A stretch of 64,000 nucleotides of DNA from contig OX393580.1 in NCBI GenBank assembly GCA_947652605.1, forward strand, positions 13,102,159 to 13,166,158. The letters run 5' to 3'. The translations under genes and the position numbers were made by a program. The notes beneath the pieces are model-generated. The model was given only the letters and a program-made list of their open reading frames with translations, did no database searches and was not told the origin of the DNA. The stretch is from Elmis aenea. Taxonomy: Eukaryota; Arthropoda; Insecta; Coleoptera; Elmidae. The first letter of the stretch is position 1. Each line of letters opens with the position of its first letter. Shown piece by piece: positions 55,036 through 64,000 of the stretch.

Positions 55036-56738
55036 TAATGGACTATATCTGATTTTTACGCCAATTTGTAGAAAATTTTATTTTGAATTCGACAATGTAT
55101 AACACTTACCACTTTTTTGAAACAATTTATGTTAAAAATGGTAAAAACAAATAATTCTTAATCGGTATGATAAATAATTGTCTTTGTCCCTATATCTCAA
55201 AAACTATAAAAGCTACATAGAATACTTTTTTTTATTTATTTATTCGGATGGAGAATTAAATTCTTTATCCGATCATGCCTTTAACAAATCAACAAACACA
55301 GACAATTTTTGAGAAAGATGTGTTTTCAAAGTTTTTTTTTTCACAAAATTTTAGCAACCTTTATAATTAACATAATCGGGGTTGATCGCTTTAGTAATTA
55401 ACATTTCGACGAGAAACCATTATTTTGTGGGAACTGCCGTAATACCAAGATAAACTAAATTAAGATGTCATCAGTTCCAAAGGTGTTGGACAATACCATA
55501 CTTGTTGCAACCAATACTATATAAATAAAGTCGAAATAATTGCAGAATGACAACTTTAAAGTTACGTATTATAACTACACAGAATACTGCATATTGTGCA
55601 ATCAAGTAAACATTTATCGAAAAACTATATCTCAGCTAATACAGCTGCGAAACAAAATATAAAAATACCTTCCTTCATGTTCAGTTAAAAAACGTGTAGT
55701 AATTATTACACAAGTACTTATATGGTATGAACCTAAAGAAAGAAAAGATTTATTTCTTTTGATCATTAATTGGGTACTTGTCATTCGACCACTTGCTGCT
55801 CAGCGACCAACAGGTTATCGCCATGTGATAGTGTCCAGAACAATAGCGTAAGTTAAATAAAGCATTTTCCTAACAAATAAATATTTAAATATATTAAAAT
55901 GTATTTTAAATTATTTATATAACAGAAAAAAGTACATATTCGAAAAATGCATGTACTGATTATAATGTACTAAAGATGTGGAACAGCATGATGAACTCGT
56001 AAACAGTTGGTTAAATAAGTAAAAACAATCTATCATTTAGGAGCAACTATTCTATGAAAACTATCCATAAAAAAAAAATGACGTTCCCAATTTTTGCTTA
56101 TAACTTGCTTATTTGAAATCACTCAAAATATTTTTTGTCATTATCAAGACACTTTTTTGCGTAGAATTAAAATTTGTTAATAATTTTACTATCTTCACTT
56201 GTGAGGTTTTTGTAAACTTTTTTTAACACGAAATTCTTTTAAAACGAAAAAACAATTACTTTTTCATAAACGATTTTCACTTAATTGAGAAATCCCTAGA
56301 GTTAACAAACCAGTCCATATGCGTTTGATTGAAATTAGCAAGGCTTTTAATAATATATAACTTTCGGATGCAATAACACTGCCCAAGGGGAAAGCGCTCA
56401 GCTGGCTACTTAATTTAATTGTTAACATTTATACAAACACTAACAAAAAATTACAGTCAACAACGAAGTATCAGATGAAATACCCATAAACGAATTCGAC
56501 GAATACTAATCTACCAAATGCTGCTTTTAAATTACTGCCAGAAACCTCATTTGTTTGATTTTTGTGAATATAAAAATTATGGTCAATTGTCAAAATCGTG
56601 AAAATTTTAATCTTTTTCTGGTAACGGTCAATTCTGGTTTGTGGTCAATTGAATTTGACTCGAAAACGTAGCCAAATAAATCTTAATCTAATTTTTGCTT
56701 ACTATTATAGTTAGTAACTCCGACTAAGATACCCTACA
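55036..56738. other. no feature seen
   Basis: Long A+T-rich stretch without a supported frame or repeat end. Confidence 0.4.
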
Positions 56739-58010
56739 TACCGGGTGTAAATGAAGTGTGGTACACCCCCTTTTTTTTCTTTAGTTTTAATTTTAAATAA
56801 ATGAAATTTTAGACATATGATATGTGCAAAAAACCGGGCTTTTTGAGCCCTTGCACACATTTGTTTCACTTCCGGTTTCGCCGGAAATGACCCAAACTTT
56901 GTTATTTTAAATGGAACACACTGTATATTTTTATATTTTTGAAAAGAGGAAGTGATTTTTGATGCAACTGCACTATTTTCGTTAATTTTTATAACCTCAA
57001 ATTTTTTTTAGAGTGCCGTAACCCTCACAAATTGATTTTTATTACGTCAACCATTGTCCAAAAAACGTTTTTGTAAATTTTAAACGATATTTAGGTTACT
57101 TTAATCGGCTTTGAAGGTTGCGGAATCCGTTTTTTGACAAAAAATCAATTTTTTTAAATGGAACCATGCTGGTATGCATGCGGTTATTTGAATCAAGCAT
57201 CTGCTAACGGATCTATCGGTACCAATAACTTGTATTTTTTATTAGGAATCTACTTCAAAAATTTCAAATTATTGTGAAAATTTATTAAGAGATCCTTTTA
57301 ATCGCAGTAATCTAATTATATAAAAATGATTACCAAAATTTTTAGACTTTTTAATTAAATGACTATAGTAGTTAAACATAAAACAACGATAACTTGTTTT
57401 GTTTTAGTTATGTACAGTGTACTGCGATTAACAGGATCTCTTAATAAATTTTCACAATAATTTGAAATTTTAGAAGTAGATTCTTAATAAAAATACAAGT
57501 TATTGGTATTGATGGATTCGTTAAAAGATGCTCCATTTAAATAACCGCTAGTACCAGCATGGTTCCATTTAAAAAAATTGACTTTTTGTCAAAAAACCGA
57601 TTCCGCAACCTTCAAAGCCGATTAAAGTAACCTAAATGTCATTTAAAATTTACAAAAACGTTTTTTGGACAATTGTTGACATAATAAAAGTCAATTTGTG
57701 CAGGTCACGGCACCCTTAACAAAAAACTAAATTTTGTTTAAAAAAAGTTTTGAGGTTATAAAAATTAACCAAAATAGTGCATTTGTATCCAAAATCACTT
57801 CCTCTTTCCAAAAATGTAAAAATATACAGGGTGTTCCATTTAAAATAACAAAGTTGGGGTCATTTCCGGCGAAACCGGAAGTGAAACAAATGTGTGCAAG
57901 GGCTCAAAAAGCCTGGTTTTTTGCACATATCATATGTCTAAATTTTCATTTATCTATATTCGAAACTAAAGAAAAAAAGGGGGGTGTACCACACTTCATT
58001 TACACCCGTA
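56739..58010. repeat. concentric foldback, TACCGGGTGTAAATGAAGTG ends
   Basis: Near-palindrome of 1.27 kb with ends TACCGGGTGTAAATGAAGTG and a matching inverse. A second pair of ends, TACAGGGTGTTCCATTTAAA, lies inside (57827 and, inverted, 56931). Each arm carries the hairpin TTCCGGTTTCGCCGGAA. The central arms have GGTTGCGGAATCCG and its inverse. The solo arm at 18204 is the same family. The 100-codon plus frame at 57734-58036 is a by-product. Confidence 0.9.
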
Positions 58011-58069
58011 TACTGAGTATTTCTAGACATCAATAAAACTCCAAATACAGCCTATTTTAAGTTCTTAAT

Positions 58070-59090
58070 TTATTTTATTTTATTATTTAGTCATAAATCC
58101 TTCTACTGTTAGGTGTAGGACTGTTGAATAGTGTTGTGCTGACTTTTTTCCATGTTTTTCTGTCTTGTGCTAGCTTTTTTATGTCTTTTTCCATTTGATG
58201 TTTCTGTTCGTTGCTGTTAATTTCGTCTTGCCAGGTTTTTCTCGGTCTACCTCTTTTGTTTTTTCCCTGTAATCTTGCTTCATAAATTTCTCTGGTTAGC
58301 CTTTCTTGTTTCATCCTATAAATGTGACCCAACCATCCCAGCTGCCTTTCTTGTATTTTTGTTTAAACTGATATTATCTTTAATTGTTCTCTATATGCTT
58401 CATTTCTGATTCTTTTTTAGTTTTTTCTTGGATTTTGATTAAAAATCTCATTTCCACGTTTCACTTCCGTATCAAAGTGCCGGAGTTGCTACCTTTTTGA
58501 CCACTTCCACTTTTGTTCGTTTTGGGACTTCTCTATTTCCAAAAAAATGTTCTTAAAGTGTTAAATATTCTTCCCACATTTCCTGTCCTTTCGCTTATTT
58601 CCTTGACCATTCCTGCATTTTTCTCTATATGATCACTCCTAAATATTTAAAGCTTTCCACCTGTTCCAACCTAAGCCCATTTAAAGTGATGTTATGCCCT
58701 TTGTTCTCTTTTGTAACGATCATAGTTTTAGTTATTTCTCTATTTATTTTCATATTGATTTTTTCCAATTCCTGGTTGAGGTTTCTAGACAATGTTGCAG
58801 ATTCTTTTCTGTTTTCGCGACTAAGACCATGTCGTCTGCGAATATCTTCTAAGTTAGGTTTATTTTTTTCCATTTTCCAGTTGCCTACGTAAAACGGTAT
58901 CATTTTTTGTTTTTCTGTTTTAATAACCCCATCTATAAGTACAAAGAATAATAATGGGCTGAGCACTCTCCTTGTTTTAAGCCCTCTTTTGTTTCAAACT
59001 TTGCCGATTCTTTATTTTGGGTTCTTACAATATTTACCGTTTTTGTGACATCGCTTTTATCATGTCGATTGTTTCTTGAAACTAGATTTT
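58070..59090 (-). pseudogene. LINE ORF2 remnant: RT palm to 3' end
   Basis: On the minus strand from about 59085: IVRTQNKESAKFETKEGLKQG, then after a shift MLSPLLFFVLIDGVI (RT block B), IFADDMVLVAKTEKN (the catalytic FADD box, about 58825-58845), then NQELEKINMKINREITKTMI and ESFKYLGVII, then broken codons, then LTREIYEARLQGKNKRGRPR, KTWQDEI and the C-terminus at 58087. It ends in a (TAAAA)n-like tail, seen as TTTTATTTTATTATT on the plus strand. The catalytic aspartates are still present, but at least three frameshifts separate the blocks. The copy at 21234-21430 is the same family. The plus-strand frame at 58629-58892 is a shadow. Confidence 0.8.
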
Positions 59091-60429
59091 AATTACCAGA
59101 TACTAATCAGTAAAAATAAATGTAAACCAATACGAATTCACGAAATGGTTTTATTTACGTTTTTTGCTTCGTCCCTAAACATGTGAATAGCATTATAACG
59201 TTTCACAACTAAATAAATTACTAAACTAAATATTTTACTTAAAAACGTCAGCATAAAATCATTATTAAAAAACAAATCCCAAAAATAACTGACGACTTTT
59301 TTATGCCGAATACAAAACGGATGTAGTAAGTAAAATAAAAAGATCTCAGATCAGTTTTTAATCTTTTCGAGACCGTTATTTACATGTGTTCTTTTGTAAT
59401 AATTTAAAAGAAACTATTAACATATCATTTACATCAAAAATATAAACGAAGTCTAATTTATTAATTAATTAGCATAAACGTCTAAACCAGTTTTTTACGT
59501 TTGAAGTTTAGGCGATACGTTTTATGAATGTGGTCACAAAATCATTCAAACCTAAAATATATCATAATAACTGTACATTATAAAATACCCAAATCGACAA
59601 GTTCCTTATACATCCAACTTCATACATACATTATAAATATGTCATTTCAACTTTTTAACTTTACTAAAAAAAAAAAAAAGTAGGTCATAGAAGTGTTTAA
59701 TGTCGCATAGGTTAAACTACGAATGGTTATTAATTTATTATGAACCTTTACCAGTAAACTACTTTTTTTAATGTAAAATAATAACAAAATATTATAGAGG
59801 TAGTTTATATTAAACACAACAGATGCAAAATAATTTAACACAAATTTAGAAATCCTAGATACTTGTTTATTTACTATACATAATAACCAACACTCCCGCA
59901 TTCCTAATTTTATGTGTATTGCCAATATGTAGTTATAAGAGGGTGTTCCACTCGAAAGTAGCTTGTTATTTATTGGAAATAGTGGGCTAAGGATACAAAT
60001 ACAAAAGTTACTTTACAACAAGCTTCACGTACTTTAAGACTAATGACGTCAAATATGTTACGATATGTAATATTTTATGGCAACAAAAAATATCCGGGGT
60101 ACCTCAAAAATTTTATACGACATTATACACAGGGTGTTTCAGACCATCCGTACCAGCACTTTTATTTAAAAATGCGACATCTGACAAAGTTGGGGAAACA
60201 AATTTTAAAACAAAAGTGCCTATGCCGAATTGACTGACGCTATAGCGGTTTTCTTGATTGAACCGGAAGTGGCCAAATTCAGTTTTTATTGTATAAATAG
60301 AAATAAATTTGATAAATAGACACTTTTAACTCAAAATTTTTTTTGATTATCAACATAGTTTGTAATCCATTGGACCTAAATCATAACAATATTAATGTAA
60401 AACCCTATTTACTATGACTTTTAAAATAT
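59091..60429. other. no gene; solo repeat ends at 59.94 and 60.13 kb
   Basis: AGAGGGTGTTCCACTCGAAA at 59938 and CACAGGGTGTTTCAGACCAT at 60129 resemble TACAGGGTG-class termini. Neither has a visible partner. The rest is A+T-rich. Confidence 0.4.
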
Positions 60430-61438
60430 ATACAGGGTGGTTCACTTTTTTGTAGCAGGACTTTAACAGTCGATACAAAAACTTATTTCAAAGCGAATAT
60501 TCCATATCAACATTGGTCCAAAAATGCTTTATTTTAAAGATACAGGGTGTTGAAATTTTCGAAAAAATATCGATAATGTTTGACTGTTTTCCAACCAGTA
60601 GATATATTTAAACCAAATTTGGTATGCAGCACCACCTTACAGGTTACCACAATCGGTGAAAATTTTAAGTCTCCCAAGCAACCAGTGACGGAGTTGTGGG
60701 GGTTGTTTCAATGAATTTTATAAAAAAAAAACTATTACGGCCCTTATAAAAATCAAACCTGTTTTTGGGTCGCGCATTTTATTCTTAACAAAAAAGGTCT
60801 CTTGACTTATCTTCGTATCTGCCACCGTTTGGCGCAATATTTGATTTATTTTGCTCTTTTCGCGAAAATTTTGCTGATAAGTTCGATCTAAAAAATATCG
60901 CTAATTTTCAAAATAAAGAAGTAATTACCGATTTTTGCAGTTTTTAATTACAGAACATGCTAATAATGAGGGAAGAAGTTTCGATAAATTAACGATTAAT
61001 GAGCATTTTCTGTTTTTCGCGATACTTTTCGATCGAACTTATGAGCAAATTTTTCGCGAAAACAGTAAAATAAATCAAATTTCGGGCCAAACGGTGGCAG
61101 ATACGAAGAAAAGTCAAGAAACCTTTTTTGTTTAGAATAAAATGCTTTACCCAAAAACAAGTGCGTGTTTGATTTTTATAAGGGCCGTACTAGCTTTTTA
61201 TAAAATTCATTGAAACTGAACTGCCACAACTCCGTCACTGGTTGCTTGTGTGGCTTAAACTTCTCACCGAAGTTGGTAACCTGTAAGGTGGTGCTGTATA
61301 CCAAATTTGGTTTAAATATTATTACTGGTTGAGAAAAGATTAAACATTATCGATATTTTTTAGGAAATTTCAACACCCTGTATCTTTAAAATGAAGCGTT
61401 TTTGGACCCATGTTGACAAAAAAGTGGACCACCCTGTA
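60430..61438. repeat. concentric foldback, TACAGGGTGGTTCACTTTTT ends
   Basis: The outer ends are TACAGGGTGGTTCACTTTTT and the inverse of TACAGGGTGGTCCACTTTTT at 61438. An inner pair, TACAGGGTGTTGAAATTTT, lies at 60541 and, inverted, ends at 61382. Mirror words include CAACCAGTGACGGAGTTGTG and GGCAGATACGAAGATAAG-like sequences. No gene; the 66-codon plus frame at 60935-61135 arises from the palindrome. Confidence 0.9.
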
Positions 61439-63546
61439 CAATGATTTTTAAATTTAAAAAATTGTTGCAAAAAATAACGTTATGACCAATCACGTTCATT
61501 TTTAAGAGGCAAAAACGTCAAATCATCCTGTTTCCATAGCAAGCTGGTTGTTTGTTTACAGATGTTTCACATTTGTAAAGTATATTGAAAATAACCAAAA
61601 ATTGTAATAATTTTTGGTATCTTATTTGGGAAATAGTCTAATCAAATACTTTATTTTGCAAGAAACATTTTAATTCAAGTTTGTTGCTTATGGATTGGTA
61701 ACATCCTTCGACAAAATAAATTACAGAATCCCTCGCCTTCGGCCCAGGATTTTCATGTGATTTTGTAAGTTCTGTGGTCATTTTGTCTCAGGATGTTACC
61801 AAAGCAACAAACTTTTGTCATAATTTTCCGGCCAAATAATGTTCCTATAATATATTTTAACTGATAAAATACCGCTTGCTTCAAAAATTAATCAGGAATT
61901 CGAAGTTTGAAAATACACTGTGTTACTCGGCAAAATAAATTACTTTACATGAAACATGACAATTTGCATTTGTGTAAATATTTTTTAAGTTCTGCAATAC
62001 ATTATTCAGGTAATTAACTCTGCTAAATAAATACACGTCACATTTGTTTAATGCAATCTATTAAAAATGAAGGACTAAACGAATGTTTGCCAAATTGTTA
62101 TACTTTTTAAGAAAATACTGAATTAACTATTTGACACATAAATAATTTTTATATAGAGCTTATTACACTCCCTCATAAATAATCGTCGTCACGCTTATTA
62201 AGTAAATAAAATATTAAAGCTTTTTAACATTAGTGGTAACTATTTCATGTATTTTTATCATTTATAAATTATAGTTGGCATTTATAATTTCCAGAAATTT
62301 AAATTGCAAATACTGTTTAGTGTAAATGACCTTTAAATTCACCCCTGGTCCTATTTACATACGCCCGAACATAATACGCACACTTTGCCTTATATAAACA
62401 CTTATCAGAAGCTTGGATCCTTAAAAATTGCCCTTTTATAACCTTGCAGTCAAGTTTCTGACCTAGTACCATATTTGTTTAAAAATTTAAGGCTTTGTTT
62501 TACTGTAAATGTTTACAAGAGCTTATTAAAATATCTCTGAAGTTTATAATTTCTTTGGCCTACTTTTACTTATTTATTTTTCGTATATTCTTCAAACCTT
62601 TTCGTACCCAATCCATAATGCCAAGTTTAAAATCCGTTTAAAATATTTTATGTTTCAAAACCGTTTTGTTTTTGTCCATAAAAATCCATTGTTTATTGAA
62701 TAGAGGGTGTTTCATAATTGAATGCTGATCCTTAAGGGTGTTATTCCTTGGATGATTTTAAGAAAAAATGTTCATATCAATGTAGGTCCGCAACCGCCGT
62801 ATTTCTGAGATACAGAGTTTTTTCGTCATATTTTTGATACCGCTTTAGATATTTTTTTGAGTTTTTGTAGGTACTAACTAGGCATAAAAACACATTTTTT
62901 TTTCAGAAAAAAAAATTGTATTATTAAACTTTTATTTTCAAACCTTATAGCCCACTAGAATAATCGGAAAAAGATGCATTTTCGTACCTGAAAACAATAA
63001 AAAACATATGTTAATACATGATTTTTAGTATTAATTATCATCTTAAATAAAATACCAACTTCCTAGAAGAAACATAAAAGAAATATAGTTTAAAAAATTT
63101 AAAAAATGCTCATAAAAATTCACTTCAATCTTACAAGGGTATCCATTTCTAATAAAAACATCAACATTTTTGAAACCGTAATAAAATTAACGAAATATAT
63201 ATCCTGCAAAATTTATTAAATACTCGAAAAATTTGCATAATCTTAAACTGATTTTGTTTTTTATTTTTAAAGACATTTATCCTGAGCTACGTTTTGCAGC
63301 TGATCATCATTTAGTAATTTTTGAAAATTAGCACACGGATTTTTTCTTAAGTGGTACGAATTATTAAATGAAAAATTACTAAACATTTAGCCTTAACAAA
63401 TATTTTTTATCATTCCTTAGTAATAGGCGATTTTTCATTTTAAAATAGTGATCATATAGAATTTTAAATCCAACAAGGGAATATTTTAATATTCTGGACG
63501 GTGAATAAATAAAATAAAATGCAAACATGTAAACAAAGTATAATAA
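61439..63546. other. no gene; a small hairpin at 61.68 kb and a solo end at 62.70 kb
   Basis: AGTTTGTTGC...TTGGTAACATCC (61678) is the inverse of GGATGTTACCAAAGCAACAAAC (to 61812). TAGAGGGTGTTTCATAATTG at 62701 looks like a worn repeat end followed by GAGATACAGAG. The rest is A+T-rich. Confidence 0.45.
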
Positions 63547-63714
63547 ACAGTGCGTTTCTTAAGTATTGCAAAAAAATTTAGGAGGTGATTCCTCAACGAA
63601 AATTAAGGGTGTTCTTTCATATAAATTTTTTTCCTTAGACGTCTCCTTTCGGAGTTACACCCCCCTAAAGGGAAGCGGTGAAAATGCTTAAACTCGAATT
63701 TCAATCACCCTGTA
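63547..63714. repeat. chimeric remnant of the TTTCTTAAATA foldback family
   Basis: CAGTGCGTTTCTTAAGTATT begins a stretch matching the outer 130 bp of the arms at 36959 and 50686 (GGAGGTGATTCC, GACGTCTCCTTTCGGAGTTA). It then switches to a different terminus, whose inverse is TACAGGGTGATTGAAATTCG. It is probably two elements joined by deletion. Confidence 0.6.
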
Positions 63715-64000
63715 TAATAATATTACATGAAAAATATTTTTAACAATTAAGTAAATATTCATAGCCACGGTCATTTCGACTTCCTTTTTTGACAAAACAA
63801 TAAAAAATATTAGAGTAATATTAGAGTAATATGTTGCTGATCACAAAAAAAAAACTCTCACCAGCATGATAAAGGATCTAAAGCTTAGTTTTTTAACCAA
63901 CTTAAAAGTATTCTTAATACTCAACTTTCTAGTTCAAAACTACAACTAAAACGTAAATAATTATTCACAAACAAATAACGTAGAAAACAACTATTTCAAA
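63715..64000. other. no feature seen
   Basis: A+T-rich DNA to the window edge. Confidence 0.4.

Noticed and set aside
1..64000. Bacterial-type operons, promoters, ribosome binding sites or terminators
   Set aside because: All recognised proteins are eukaryotic mobile-element proteins and the sequence has no gene clusters of that kind.

Overview
The window looks like an intergenic or intronic stretch of a transposon-rich, strongly A+T-rich insect genome, possibly a beetle. It holds a Jockey-type LINE, a Pao/BEL relic with insect-type zinc knuckles, PIF/Harbinger, hAT and piggyBac-like remains, MADF/BESS domains, and many long foldback repeats whose ends read TACAGGGTG. I recognise no single-copy host gene. 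The only long intact reading frames belong to mobile elements.

Layout. 0-3 kb: small DNA-transposon relics (a foldback, a Tigger-like element split by another foldback, a hAT-like MITE). 3.3-6.2 kb: Jockey-type ORF2 (endonuclease plus reverse transcriptase) with a poly(A) tail. 6.2-8.5 kb: a foldback enclosing a decayed Pao/BEL gag-protease segment. 9-14.4 kb: mostly quiet, with a foldback, a decayed unidentified minus-strand frame and a tRNA-like hairpin. 14.4-18.1 kb: two ends of a LINE flanking inserted material (a Psq/CENP-B-type helix-turn-helix relic ringed by a repeated 16-bp motif, then a 1.56-kb foldback). 18.2-21.4 kb: foldbacks and minus-strand LINE pieces. 21.4-22.1 kb: PIF/Harbinger transposase fragment convergent with a MADF-domain relic. 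23.5-27.0 kb: foldbacks, one with three concentric sets of ends. 27.0-31.1 kb: a composite: a foldback whose left arm holds a TTAA-flanked piggyBac-like element and whose right arm holds an intact 565-codon transposase-like gene. 33.0-34.0 kb: a minisatellite of thirty 33-bp units abutting a LINE remnant. 35-42 kb: a BESS-domain C-terminus, four foldbacks and a LINE 3' end. 43.3-44.5 kb: a hAT element with a perfect 8-bp target duplication. 44.7-45.2 kb: a foldback with tandemly repeated ends. 47.5-49 kb: a foldback holding a hAT MITE. 50-51.7 kb: LINE relic and foldback. 52.8-53.8 kb: degenerate hAT. 56.7-61.4 kb: foldback, minus-strand LINE, concentric foldback. The remainder is quiet A+T-rich DNA with single repeat ends.

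How it fits together. The window is layered: elements sit inside elements, and because the foldbacks are near-palindromes, one arm often preserves the pre-insertion state of the other. That lets several insertions be delimited from the sequence alone. The features most worth following are the transposase-like gene at 28.8 kb, whose ATG and first 12 codons come from the foldback it landed in; the shared second box inside many different TACAGGGTG ends; the motif cluster around the helix-turn-helix relic; and the 33-bp minisatellite that stays open on both strands.
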